64,000 nucleotides of DNA from Holophaga sp. (GTDB taxonomy: Bacteria; Acidobacteriota; Holophagae; Holophagales; Holophagaceae). The notes beneath the pieces are model-generated. The model saw only the letters and a list, made by a program, of their open reading frames with translations. It was not told where the DNA came from and did no database searches. Numbering within the stretch: the first letter of the stretch is position 1; the number at the start of each line of letters is the position of its first letter. The stretch is taken from contig JADKBC010000049.1 of the NCBI GenBank assembly GCA_016715205.1, positions 1 to 64,000 on the forward strand, in the 5' to 3' direction. The translations under genes were made by a program, and so were the position numbers. Below, piece after piece: positions 48,889-57,993 of the stretch.

Positions 48889-51800
48889 ATGCTGCGCATC
48901 AACCAATTTGCCAAAGATCATGGCGTGAGCAACCACGATGTCATCGACGTGCTCGAAAAGCGCCTCGGCATCGCCGGGAAGAGCCACAGCTCCAATCTGA
49001 CCGATGACCAGGCTGCCTTGCTGGTGAGCGTGTTCGAATCCAAATCCAAGGGCGCGCCCTCGGGTGCCGCGACCAGTGCGGCCGAACAGCCCCAGGCGCC
49101 GCGACCTGCGGCCCCCATCCGGATTGTAAAAGCAACGCCGGCCCCGGCCCCCGCGCCCGCCGCCGTTCCGGTGGCTGCCGCTCCCGCCGTCCTGGTCAAA
49201 AAAGCTCCAACCACAGAGGCTCCTGCGCCCCAACCGGAGCCCGTGAAGGTTCCGTCAACGGAAGCTGTGGCCCCCCCCGAGCCATCCCCGGTACCGGTCA
49301 CCACGGTGCCTGCGGAACCCGCCCGGGCCCCCGAAGTGCCAGCGGTCCCTGAACAGACCTTCTCCCGCCTGCGGGTATCCCAGGCGCCTGCGCCTGCGCC
49401 CAAGGCCCAGGAGCCTGCGCGCTACATTCAGTTGCCCCAGGCTCCGGCGCCTCGACCCAAGGCGGAACCCGGTGCCAAGGCCGTGATCCAGCGCCCTGGC
49501 CAGCCCACGCAGCAGCCCCAATCCGGCCAGGTGCGCCGGTCTGGCATGCCGCAGCCCGAGCGAACCGTACTGCCCATGGCCACCAACACCGGCAAGGGCG
49601 AGATCAAACACGAGCCCGCTCCGAATCCGGCCGCCCGTCGATTCTCGGCACTGCCCTCCATCAGTTCCCTCCAGCCCGAGGGCGGCTTCACCAAGATCAC
49701 CATGTCCGATACGCCTGCTCCGGCCCCGCGGCCCCAGCAGCCCGCCCGGTACATTCAACTTCCCCAGGCTCGCCCTGCGAGCAGCGGCCCCAGCCGCCCC
49801 AGCGGACCGGGCAGTCGCCCCAGCGGTCCTGGTGGCCCTAGCCGTCCCGGCGGTCCCGGTGCACCTCGCCCCGGTGGACCTGGTGCCCGCCCCGGTGGTC
49901 CCGGCGCTCGTCCCAGCGGTCCCTATCGCCCCGGTGGTCCCGGCGGTCGCCCCGGTGGTCCTGGCCGCGGTCCGGTCATTCCCAACACCGGCCCCATCGA
50001 CCCCAATGCCCAGAAGGGCCCAGGTCGAGGTGCTTCTGCCCACGGCAAGAAGAAGAAGGGCTATACCAAAGAGCAGCAGGAAATGGACCTCAAACTGAGG
50101 CAGCCCCGGTCCCGCGCTCAACAGATCGCCACCGAATACATTGAAGACGAAATCGGCATCGTGATGCTCTCCGAGGGCGTGACGGTGAAGGAATTGGCCG
50201 AAAAGTGCAATCGCGCCGCCAAGGATGTCATGGCCAAGCTGCTGCACCGCGGCATGTTCGTCACCATCAACCAGCCCCTGGATACCGACCTCGCCAAGGA
50301 GCTGGCCCGCGAGTTCGGCTTCCTGGCCGATATCGTCACCTTCGAAGAAGATGTCCAGTTGGCCCAGGAAGACAGCAACGAGGCCGTGGGTGAGAAGCTG
50401 CCCCGTCCTCCCGTGGTCACCATCATGGGTCACGTGGATCACGGCAAAACCTCCCTGCTGGACGCCATCCGGTCCTCCAAGGTGGCCTCGGGCGAAGCCG
50501 GCGGTATTACTCAGGCCATTGGCGCCTACCATGTTGACGTCAAGGACCCCAACACCGGCGAGATGCGCCAGGTGGTTTTCATTGATACGCCTGGCCACGA
50601 AGCCTTCACCAAAATGCGCGCCCGAGGCGCCAAGGTGACGGATATCGTGATCCTGGTGGTGGCCGCCGACGACGGTGTGATGCCCCAGACCATTGAAGCC
50701 ATCAACCACACCAAGGCCGCTGGCGTGCCCATGGTGGTGGCCATCAACAAGATCGACAAGCCCCAGGCCAACGCGGATCGTGTGCAGCAGATGCTGTTGC
50801 AGCACAACATCCAGACAGAAACCTACGGCGGCGATGTGCCCAGCATCGGCGTTTCGGCCAAGACCAAGCAGGGCCTCGACGAATTGCTCGAAACGCTGCT
50901 CCTGGTCGCAGACATGAAGGAACTCAAGGCCGTCTACGATTGCCGGGCCGCTGGCAGCATTCTGGAAGCCAAGCTGGATCGTGGTCGTGGCCCCGTCGCT
51001 ACGGTTCTCGTTCAGCAGGGCCGACTGGTGGCCGGGGATATCTTTGTGGCCGGTGCCACCATGGGCCGTGTGCGCGCCATGTTCGATGATCGCGGCAACC
51101 GCATCACCGAGGCTGGTCCTTGCACTGCCGTGCAGATTCTGGGCTTCGAGGAAGTGCCGGTGTCCGGCGATAACTTCCAGGTGGTTGAAGACGAAGGCAA
51201 GGGCCGCACGATCGTGGCGTTCCGTCAGGAAAAGGCCAAGGCCGCAGCCCACGCCAAACAGCGGGTTACCCTCGAGAATCTCTTCAGCACCCTCAAGGAT
51301 GGTCAGGTCAAGGAACTGCCCCTCATCATCAAGGCCGATACCTCGGGTTCCGTGGAATCCCTGGTGGGCAGCCTCGAGAAGCTGGGCACGGAAAAGGTGC
51401 GGGTGCGGATCATCCACTCCGCCGCAGGCACAGTCACGGAAAACGATGTGCTCCTCGCCGAAGCTTCCAAGGCCACGATCATCGCCTTCGGAGTCAAGGC
51501 CGAGCGCAAGACCGAGGAACTGGCCCAGGAAGAGGGCGTCGAGATCCGCTATCACCAGATCATCTACAAGGTGACCGAAGAAATTACGGCCGCCATGGTG
51601 GGCCTGCTCGAAGCCATCGACAAGGAAACGATCCACGGCCAGGCCGAAGTTCGCCAGCTGTTCAAGATCGACAAGAACATGATCGCCGGGTCCTTCGTCA
51701 CCGAAGGCAAGGTCCAGAAGGGCTACAAGGCTCGCGTCAAGCGAGGCGAGGACGTCATCTGGGAAGGCGGCCTGAAGAGCCTCAAGCGCTTCAAGGAAGA

Positions 51801-51924
51801 TGTCAATGAAGTCAAGAACGGCCTCGATTGCGGCATCAGCCTCGACGGGTTCGATCACCTCAAGGAAGGCGACATCCTGGAGTTCTATAGCCGGGAAAAG
51901 ATCGCCGCCACGAGCCTTTCCTGA
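48889..51924 (+). CDS. infB: Translation initiation factor IF-2
   Basis: 1011 residues. N-terminal IF2 domain (LRINQFAKDHGVSNHDVIDVL), then a long Pro/Ala/Gly-rich linker (about 60-400) containing a repeated PARYIQLPQA and SGPSRPSGPG-type runs. G domain with GHVDHGKT at 514-521 (G1), DTPGHEAF (G3) and NKID (G4). EF-Tu-like domains 2 and IF2-C follow. It recruits initiator tRNA to the 30S subunit. GAGGT lies about 10 bp before the ATG. A strong terminator follows, so rbfA and truB are not directly downstream as in many genomes. Confidence 0.97.
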   Translation: MLRINQFAKDHGVSNHDVIDVLEKRLGIAGKSHSSNLTDDQAALLVSVFESKSKGAPSGAATSAAEQPQAPRPAAPIRIVKATPAPAPAPAAVPVAAAPAVLVKKAPTTEAPAPQPEPVKVPSTEAVAPPEPSPVPVTTVPAEPARAPEVPAVPEQTFSRLRVSQAPAPAPKAQEPARYIQLPQAPAPRPKAEPGAKAVIQRPGQPTQQPQSGQVRRSGMPQPERTVLPMATNTGKGEIKHEPAPNPAARRFSALPSISSLQPEGGFTKITMSDTPAPAPRPQQPARYIQLPQARPASSGPSRPSGPGSRPSGPGGPSRPGGPGAPRPGGPGARPGGPGARPSGPYRPGGPGGRPGGPGRGPVIPNTGPIDPNAQKGPGRGASAHGKKKKGYTKEQQEMDLKLRQPRSRAQQIATEYIEDEIGIVMLSEGVTVKELAEKCNRAAKDVMAKLLHRGMFVTINQPLDTDLAKELAREFGFLADIVTFEEDVQLAQEDSNEAVGEKLPRPPVVTIMGHVDHGKTSLLDAIRSSKVASGEAGGITQAIGAYHVDVKDPNTGEMRQVVFIDTPGHEAFTKMRARGAKVTDIVILVVAADDGVMPQTIEAINHTKAAGVPMVVAINKIDKPQANADRVQQMLLQHNIQTETYGGDVPSIGVSAKTKQGLDELLETLLLVADMKELKAVYDCRAAGSILEAKLDRGRGPVATVLVQQGRLVAGDIFVAGATMGRVRAMFDDRGNRITEAGPCTAVQILGFEEVPVSGDNFQVVEDEGKGRTIVAFRQEKAKAAAHAKQRVTLENLFSTLKDGQVKELPLIIKADTSGSVESLVGSLEKLGTEKVRVRIIHSAAGTVTENDVLLAEASKATIIAFGVKAERKTEELAQEEGVEIRYHQIIYKVTEEITAAMVGLLEAIDKETIHGQAEVRQLFKIDKNMIAGSFVTEGKVQKGYKARVKRGEDVIWEGGLKSLKRFKEDVNEVKNGLDCGISLDGFDHLKEGDILEFYSREKIAATSLS

Positions 51925-51940
51925 TTTCAACGCACTTGTA

Positions 51941-51976
51941 GAGGGCCGAACCTGCCTGGGTTCGGCCCTCTTCTTC
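51941..51976 (+). terminator. Intrinsic terminator of rimP-nusA-infB
   Basis: Perfect 12-bp stem (51941-51952 with 51959-51970), 6-nt loop, followed by TTCTTC, 17 bp after the infB stop. Confidence 0.88.
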
Positions 51977-51991
51977 GTGGTAAGGTGGGCC

Positions 51992-52396
51992 ATGGTTTTT
52001 TCGAAACGCCAGCGCGGATTTACGCTCCTTGAGCTCGTCACGGCCATGACGATTCTGGCCCTGCTGACCTCGGTGGGCATTGTGGGCTACCGGCACCAGA
52101 CCAAGGTCGCCCGGGAGGCGGTGCTCCGGGAGGATCTGTTCCAGCTCAATCATTCCCTGGAGCAACACCGCGCGGATCGCGGCAAGTACCCCGGCAGCAT
52201 CGGTCGGTTGCGCGAACTGGGTTACCTGCGTGACATCCCCGTGGATCCCATGACGGGCTCTCGGGAAACCTGGACCCAGGAACTGGAAGCCCAGGATCCC
52301 GACAACCCCGAAGCCGAAGTGGGTATCTTCCGCATTCGCAGCGGCTCCACGGACATCGGCAGCAATGGCATGCCCTATAACGAGTGGAGCTACTGA
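51992..52396 (+). CDS. Type II secretion / type IV pilus-like pseudopilin
   Basis: 134 residues. The class III prepilin signal RQRGFTLLELVTAM is clear: cleavage after Gly9 with Glu at +5, then a hydrophobic helix (MTILALLTSVGIVGY). The globular part (RGKYPGSIGRLRELGYLRDIPVDPMTG) resembles GspG-type major pseudopilins, with a Gly/Asp-rich C-terminus. No other secretion genes are adjacent. AAGGTG precedes the ATG. Confidence 0.85.
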   Translation: MVFSKRQRGFTLLELVTAMTILALLTSVGIVGYRHQTKVAREAVLREDLFQLNHSLEQHRADRGKYPGSIGRLRELGYLRDIPVDPMTGSRETWTQELEAQDPDNPEAEVGIFRIRSGSTDIGSNGMPYNEWSY

Positions 52397-52400
52397 TTCC

Positions 52401-52928
52401 ATGACCGAGAAGACCCTCCGCCGCCTGGATGCACTTTCCCTGGGGCTGCTGCTGCTCTGGCTGGGCATGGCCCTGGGCTTTGCCTTCCTGCAGGCACCCA
52501 CCACCTTTCAGGTGCTGGGCAATCGGGATCTGGCTGGCCGGGTGGTGGGCGCCACGCTGGCTCGGCTGGATTGGGTGGCCTGGGCAGTTTTCGTGCTGGT
52601 CTTGGCCTTGAGCTGGCTACCCAGGTGGTTGGCTGAATTCAAGGAAGTGGATGGTCTCGGCCCCCTGCGACTCTGGAGTGCGGCGGCGTTGGTGGCACTG
52701 CTCATGTGCTTCGCCAGCAGCTTCATCGTCACCCCCAAGATGGTCAGTATCCGGGCCCGGGTTCAAGCTCCCCTGGAAACCCTGACAGAAGAGCACCCCG
52801 ACCGCCTGAGCCACGCCAAGGCGCACCGGATATCCCGACAACTGCTGATCCTGAGGATGCTCCTGGCCGCGGGGCTCGCCCTTGGTCTCGGGTATCTTCC
52901 ACGGAAGCAGGATTCCCCCGCAGCGTGA
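52401..52928 (+). CDS. DUF4149-like integral membrane protein
   Basis: 175 residues with four membrane segments (about 8-28, 52-72, 92-112, 150-168). The pattern, including QAPTTFQVLGNRDLAG early and SFIVTPKMVSIRARVQ mid-protein, fits the DUF4149/TMEM205-like family, whose function is unknown. Starts 5 bp after the pseudopilin stop. Confidence 0.7.
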   Translation: MTEKTLRRLDALSLGLLLLWLGMALGFAFLQAPTTFQVLGNRDLAGRVVGATLARLDWVAWAVFVLVLALSWLPRWLAEFKEVDGLGPLRLWSAAALVALLMCFASSFIVTPKMVSIRARVQAPLETLTEEHPDRLSHAKAHRISRQLLILRMLLAAGLALGLGYLPRKQDSPAA

Positions 52929-52998
52929 AATTTCTTCCGAGGTCTCTTGCGCGCGCGGGGGCTTTACCATACCTTCCCCCTAGCAATCAGGAGCGTGC

Positions 52999-53226
52999 AT
53001 GATCATTCGGGCGGAATGGCCAGGTACCGTGGTGGATGTGTTCATCCAGGCGGGCCAGGAAGTAGAAGAAGACGAAGCTCTCATCCTCATGGAGGGCACG
53101 GATTCTGCCCATACGCCTTTCTATGTGAATGCGCCGGAAGCCTGTCGAATTCAGAAAATCCTGGTGGAGGAAGGTGACTTCTCCGAAGAGGATGACGAGC
53201 TCCTCGAGGTCGCCGAGATGGAATAG
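52999..53226 (+). CDS. Lysine-less biotinyl/lipoyl-like domain protein
   Basis: 75 residues, a single biotinyl/lipoyl-type beta-hammerhead (IIRAEWPGTVVDVFIQAGQEVEED; AEACRIQKILVEEGD-like second half). Where biotin carriers have EAMKM, this protein has MEGTDSAH, with no Lys for attachment. So it cannot be biotinylated in the usual way. AGGAG precedes the ATG. Standalone gene; it could be a scaffold or regulator of a carboxylase. Confidence 0.75.
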   Translation: MIIRAEWPGTVVDVFIQAGQEVEEDEALILMEGTDSAHTPFYVNAPEACRIQKILVEEGDFSEEDDELLEVAEME

Positions 53227-53293
53227 GGCTTGGCCCTAATCTCATCCCACACGCTGTTGCCAGCCGCTACACTCCCCTAAGGGGGAGGTAAGG

Positions 53294-54253
53294 ATGGCGC
53301 ACAAAGCGCATGGGGCCCATGAGCATGGCTGTGATCATGGCCCCGGTACGGCCCGGCGTCTGGGTTGGAGTGCGGCCATTTTTGGCCTTAGCGCGGTATT
53401 GCAGGGGCTGGGAGGTTTCTGGACCGGCTCCCTGGGGTTGATTTCCGATAGCTTGGAAAACCTCAACGATCTGATTGTGAATCTCGTGGGGCTCACCAGC
53501 CTGATGGTGGCCAACCGGCGCGAACCCTGCGATCGCTTTGCCTATGGCTGGCATCGGCTGGAGGTGTTCAACACACTCTTCGGCGCAGGCATGCTGTTGG
53601 TCCTGGCCGGGGCGGTAACAGTGGAAGCCATCCATCGCCTGCAGCACCCCCAGGCCATTCAAACGGGCTGGGTGTTGCTGTTTTCCCTTGGCGGCCTAGG
53701 CTTGAACATCGCGGCCACGCTCGTATTGCGCCCAAAGCATGAGGCCACCCTTGAGCGTGATGCCAACCTGAAAAGCGCCTATACCCATGCCTTTTCAGAT
53801 GCACTCACCAGCATCGGTCTGGTGCTCTCGATGCTCGTGATTCGATTCACGGGGTGGACATGGGTGGATCCGGCCATCGCCCTGGTAATTGTGGTGGTGA
53901 TCCTTCGGGGCGCGTTCAGCCTTGGGCGAGATGCCTTTGGCATTCTTATGCATCGCGCAGCCTTCGATCATGAGTTCGCTCGGCAGCGCCTGTTGACCCT
54001 TCCTGGTGTGCTGGCGGTGGAGGATCTTCGTTCCTGGCGAGTGTGCAGCCACTTGGTGGTGGCCACCGCTCATATTGCCGTGAACGTGGACCGCCTGGAT
54101 GAGACATCTCGGCTGCTCGGGAACATCGAGGAGCTCCTGGCTGAGGAATTCGATGTGCGGCATTTGACCGTCCACTTTGAGACCGCCGATATGGCCCAGC
54201 AGCATCAACACCGGTTCAACCATCGCCATGAGGCCGAGGAGCACCATCACTAA
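53294..54253 (+). CDS. Cation diffusion facilitator (Zn/Cd/Co-type) transporter
   Basis: 319 residues, full CDF. Six TM segments (about 27-210), then a cytoplasmic domain (about 215-295). The metal-site segments are SLGLISDSLENLNDL in TM2 and HAFSDALTSIG in TM5. The second keeps HxxxD; the first has Glu where CzcD-type proteins have His. His-rich ends (HKAHGAHEHGCDHG; HRHEAEEHHH) likely gather metal. GGAGG precedes the ATG. Exact metal uncertain. Confidence 0.9.
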   Translation: MAHKAHGAHEHGCDHGPGTARRLGWSAAIFGLSAVLQGLGGFWTGSLGLISDSLENLNDLIVNLVGLTSLMVANRREPCDRFAYGWHRLEVFNTLFGAGMLLVLAGAVTVEAIHRLQHPQAIQTGWVLLFSLGGLGLNIAATLVLRPKHEATLERDANLKSAYTHAFSDALTSIGLVLSMLVIRFTGWTWVDPAIALVIVVVILRGAFSLGRDAFGILMHRAAFDHEFARQRLLTLPGVLAVEDLRSWRVCSHLVVATAHIAVNVDRLDETSRLLGNIEELLAEEFDVRHLTVHFETADMAQQHQHRFNHRHEAEEHHH

Positions 54254-54296
54254 GGGCGCGCTCCGGGCTACCATGGAGACATCGATTGAGGTGCCC

Positions 54297-55580
54297 ATGT
54301 CCCTGCTCGTGAAAAATGCCCGCCTTATGGATCCCGCCCAGAAACTGGACGAACCCGGTTCTTTGTGGGTGGTGGATGGCAAAGTTGCGGCCATCGGTCA
54401 GGTCGCCGACGCCCAGGCCCAGAATGCAGAGGTGATCGATGCCAAGGGCAGCCTTCTGCTGCCAGGGTTCATCGATTTGCATGTGCATTTCCGGGAGCCG
54501 GGGCAGACGGCGAAAGAAAACATCGAAACCGGCAGTCGCGCGGCGGTGGCAGGCGGTTTCACCTCCGTGTGCGCCATGGCGAACACCAAGCCCATCAATG
54601 ATTCCGTGGCCATCACGGAAATGATGCTGACCCGTGCCGCCAAGGCCGATCTCTGCCGCTACTTTCCCATCGGTGCCCTGACCCGGGGCATGGAAGGCGA
54701 AGAACTGGCGGATTTCGGGACCCTCATGGCAGCTGGCTGCGTGGCTTTCAGCGACGACGGCAAACCCGTGATGAATGCCGCAATCATGCGCCGGGCCCTG
54801 AAATACACAGCCTGGCTGGATGCGCCCATTGTGGCCCACGAGGAAGACACCAATCTTTCGGGCAAGGGCTACATGAACGAAGGTTCGGTCAGCGCCTGTC
54901 TGGGCTGTCTAGGCATCCCCAGCGCCGCTGAAGAAGTAATGGTGGCCCGCGATTTGGTGTTGGCGGAATACACCGGCGGCCATGTTCACTTCGCCCACCT
55001 CTCCACGAAAAACAGCATTGGCATGGTGCGCGAGGCCAAACGCAAGGGCCTGAAGGTCACCTGCGAGGTGACACCGCACCACTTTGCGCTCACGGACAAG
55101 GAACTTGGCAAGTTCGACGCCGACTACAAGATGAACCCGCCGTTGCGCACCCAGGCCGATATCGAAGCCATTCTCGAAGGCTTGGCGGATGGCACAGTGG
55201 ATGCCATCGCCACGGATCACGCCCCCCATACCTGGGATGACAAGGAGTGCGAACTCCCCATCGCCGCCTTTGGCGTCATTGGCCTGGAAACCGCCTTCCC
55301 GCTGACCCTTGAACTCTTGGTGAACCGTAAGGTCATTAGTCTGCTCCGCGCGGTGGAACTGCTTACCAGTGGTCCTGCCCGGTCCTTTAATCTTGATCGA
55401 AAAGGTCTTGGCAGCCTGGCTGTGGGCAACCCGGCCGACTTTGTGCTCGTGGACCCCAACGGCAAGATCAATGTGGATCGCGCCTTCATCCAGAGCAAGT
55501 CGTACAACACCCCCTTCAAGGGCTGGCAGCTTCCTGGCAAGGTTCAGGGCACCTGGGTCGCAGGACGCAAGGTCTGGTAA
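54297..55580 (+). CDS. pyrC: Dihydroorotase
   Basis: 427 residues, class I-type dihydroorotase of pyrimidine synthesis. Metal motif DLHVHFREPG at about 59, further His in HVHFAHLST and CEVTPHHFAL, and the late ATDHAPHT with the catalytic Asp. It cyclises carbamoyl aspartate. GAGGT precedes MSLLVKNARL; longer in-frame starts overlap the CDF gene. No other pyr gene adjacent. Confidence 0.93.
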   Translation: MSLLVKNARLMDPAQKLDEPGSLWVVDGKVAAIGQVADAQAQNAEVIDAKGSLLLPGFIDLHVHFREPGQTAKENIETGSRAAVAGGFTSVCAMANTKPINDSVAITEMMLTRAAKADLCRYFPIGALTRGMEGEELADFGTLMAAGCVAFSDDGKPVMNAAIMRRALKYTAWLDAPIVAHEEDTNLSGKGYMNEGSVSACLGCLGIPSAAEEVMVARDLVLAEYTGGHVHFAHLSTKNSIGMVREAKRKGLKVTCEVTPHHFALTDKELGKFDADYKMNPPLRTQADIEAILEGLADGTVDAIATDHAPHTWDDKECELPIAAFGVIGLETAFPLTLELLVNRKVISLLRAVELLTSGPARSFNLDRKGLGSLAVGNPADFVLVDPNGKINVDRAFIQSKSYNTPFKGWQLPGKVQGTWVAGRKVW

Positions 55581-55636
55581 TCATTCAATCCAAATCATGC
55601 GTTGGACAGCTGGGCAGGGTTCGCCCGAAAGCGCCA

Positions 55637-56515
55637 TCAGGCCTCGGCTTCCCGGCAGGCCACCGTGCGGAGCTGTCGATCCGAAGCTTTCCAAATCACC
55701 AGTAGAAGTATCAGATCTATGCACAGGGCTAGGATGGAGGCCTCGGGCCCCGTGGCGCCGCCGGTAAACCACACGGGGCCAGTGACGTGCGAGCGGAACA
55801 GCCCGGAAAGGGCCTGGCCACTGTTGGCCAGCCCAAAGATCCCGTTCATGGTGAAGTTCCAGGAGAAGTGGAAGGCCCAGACCGTGAAGAAGCTGCCGGT
55901 GCGCTCAAACAGGGAGTACATCAAAACACCGCCAGTGAAGATCTCCAGCAAGCCCAGCACGCTTTCATGGCTGTTCCCCAGGTGGGCGAGGCTGAATAGC
56001 ACGGGGGCGATCAGGAGCGCGGTTCGTCGCCCCAGCCCTTCCTTGATTAGGCGAAAGAGAATCAGGCAGAAAACGAGATCTTCAGAGAAGCTCTGGGGCA
56101 AGTACAGCGCCAGGGCCTTCGCTACAGCCAGCGGGCCGTTGATCGCGTCCACGTGATAGCTGCCGGCCAGCGCCAGGATGCCGACGATAACCAACATGGT
56201 GCCCCCGCCGAAGAGCAAGCCCAGGGCCACATGCCGGGGGGTGTACCCATCCACCCTAAGTTCTGGGAGATCGGTGCGGTGCTCAACCACTCGCGCGAAA
56301 AGGCGGAAAATAAAAAGGGTGCCCAAAATAAACAGCAGGCCTGTCGCCGCGCTGGCTGCCACTAAGGAACCCCCGGAAAAGTGAGGCCTCAGCGCCTTGG
56401 ACAGCAGGCCCACACCGAGGAACATCGGCGCGATCCAGAGTGCCAGCCAAGGAATCCGCCACCCAGCCCGCAGGATGCCCGTGGCAGGGTTGAAGAAGAT
56501 TCGGCTCAGGGGCAT
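55637..56515 (-). CDS. CPBP-family intramembrane protease-like protein
   Basis: 292 residues with about eight membrane segments. CPBP/Rce1-like motifs: SEDLVFCLILFRLI in place of EExxxR (second Glu is Asp), FSLAHLGN, and WAFHFSWNF near the end. The changed first motif leaves activity in some doubt. Convergent with pyrC. Substrate unknown. Confidence 0.75.
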   Translation of the reverse strand: MPLSRIFFNPATGILRAGWRIPWLALWIAPMFLGVGLLSKALRPHFSGGSLVAASAATGLLFILGTLFIFRLFARVVEHRTDLPELRVDGYTPRHVALGLLFGGGTMLVIVGILALAGSYHVDAINGPLAVAKALALYLPQSFSEDLVFCLILFRLIKEGLGRRTALLIAPVLFSLAHLGNSHESVLGLLEIFTGGVLMYSLFERTGSFFTVWAFHFSWNFTMNGIFGLANSGQALSGLFRSHVTGPVWFTGGATGPEASILALCIDLILLLVIWKASDRQLRTVACREAEA

Positions 56516-56763
56516 GGAGACCTCGACAGCAGCTCGCCCGCGGCGAATCCGGAAAGTCAGGCTACGCCAGGGGGGCGCCCGGGATTAGGGTGCAGGAATA
56601 CCCAGGGGGGGTGCATCAGCCGCCCACCCCGTCGAGAGATGTAGAGCCAAGGCGTCGATTATCCGTCATGGCAATTATGGAACCCGTTTTTAACCCGGAA
56701 TTTCGTGGCCAGCCTTTGGTAGAGGATTTAGCGAGAAACACCCGCTGATTGCCTTAAATAACA
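56516..56763. other. Intergenic region between CPBP gene and metK terminator
   Basis: With the adjacent terminator this is a stretch of about 310 bp without a gene. I see no open frame with codon character, RNA motif or repeat; it probably holds the CPBP promoter. Confidence 0.5.
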
Positions 56764-56798
56764 CTGCCTCAAAGGCTCACATTGAACCTTTGAGGCAG
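56764..56798 (-). terminator. Terminator of the ahcY-PfkB-metK operon
   Basis: Perfect 12-bp inverted repeat (56764-56775 with 56787-56798), 11-nt loop, 29 bp after the metK stop. TGTTATTT follows on the minus strand. Confidence 0.82.
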
Positions 56799-56826
56799 AA
56801 GGCGATTGATTTGGTTAAGTGAAAGC

Positions 56827-57969
56827 CTACTTGGCGGCAGCTTTAAGGGCTTCCACCTTATCCAGACGCTCCCAGCTGAATTCGGGGCGGCCGAAGTGGC
56901 CATAGGAAGCGGTGGGGCGATAGATGGGGCGGCGCAGGGCCAGGGTTTCGATCATGGCCTTGGGCGTGCAGCTGAACACCTCGCGCACGGCCTTCACGAT
57001 GGTCTCGTCCGACACCTGATTGGTGCCAAAGGTTTCCACCGCAACGGACACGGGCTCGGCCACGCCGATTGCATAGGCGAGTTGCAGTTCGCAGCGTTCC
57101 GCCAACCCAGCCGCGACGATGTTCTTGGCGATGTAGCGCGCCATGTAGGCCGCGGAACGATCCACCTTGCTGGGGTCCTTGCCGCTGAAGGCTCCACCAC
57201 CGTGGTGGCCAGCCCCACCGTAAGTGTCGACAATGATCTTGCGCCCAGTGAGGCCGCAATCACCCATGGGGCCACCAATGACGAAACGACCCGTGGGGTT
57301 GATGAAGAACTTGGTGTGCTTGTCCAACAATTCGGCGGGCAGGGCGGCCCGGATGACCTGCTTTTCGATTTCGGCGTGCAGCACTTCGTTGGTCACGGCG
57401 TCATCGTGCTGAGAGGAGATCACGACGGTGTCGATGCGGGCCACCTTGGCGCCATCGTATTCCACCGTCACCTGGCTCTTGCCATCGGGGCGCAGGAAGG
57501 GGAGCAGGCCACGCTTGCGCACGTCGGACAGGCGTCCGGTCAGGGCGTGGGCATACTGGATGGCGGCGGGCATCAATTCGGGAGTTTCATTGGTGGCGTA
57601 GCCGAACATCAGGCCTTGGTCACCGGCGCCGCCCGCATCCACGCCCATGGCGATGTCGGGGCTCTGCTGATCCAGCGTGACGATCACACCGCAGGTGTTG
57701 CAGTCGAAGCCTTTGGAACTGTGGTCGTAGCCGATGCCGCGCACCACTTCGCGCACCACCTGGGCCACCGGAATGTAGGTTTTCGTCGTGATCTCCCCTG
57801 CCACAACCACAAGGCCGGTGGTGATGAGGGTTTCGCAGGCCACGCGGCTGGTGGGATCGTCCTTCAGGGCTGCATCCAAAACCGCATCGCTGATCTGGTC
57901 GGCGATTTTGTCAGGATGGCCTTCGGTGACACTTTCGGAGGTGAACAGGTGCTTGCCGATTTTCATCAT
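56827..57969 (-). CDS. metK: S-adenosylmethionine synthetase
   Basis: 380 residues. ESVTEGHPDKIADQISDAVLD at the N-terminus, GAGDQGLMFGYA (ATP/PPi loop), GGAFSGKDPSKVDRSAAY and RCELQLAYAIG later. It makes SAM from methionine and ATP. The start is either of two adjacent ATGs; GGAGA fits both. Last gene of a run with ahcY and a PfkB kinase, 24 bp after the kinase stop. Confidence 0.97.
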   Translation of the reverse strand: MMKIGKHLFTSESVTEGHPDKIADQISDAVLDAALKDDPTSRVACETLITTGLVVVAGEITTKTYIPVAQVVREVVRGIGYDHSSKGFDCNTCGVIVTLDQQSPDIAMGVDAGGAGDQGLMFGYATNETPELMPAAIQYAHALTGRLSDVRKRGLLPFLRPDGKSQVTVEYDGAKVARIDTVVISSQHDDAVTNEVLHAEIEKQVIRAALPAELLDKHTKFFINPTGRFVIGGPMGDCGLTGRKIIVDTYGGAGHHGGGAFSGKDPSKVDRSAAYMARYIAKNIVAAGLAERCELQLAYAIGVAEPVSVAVETFGTNQVSDETIVKAVREVFSCTPKAMIETLALRRPIYRPTASYGHFGRPEFSWERLDKVEALKAAAK

Positions 57970-57993
57970 GGGTTCTCCGCGTGATCGTCGAGA

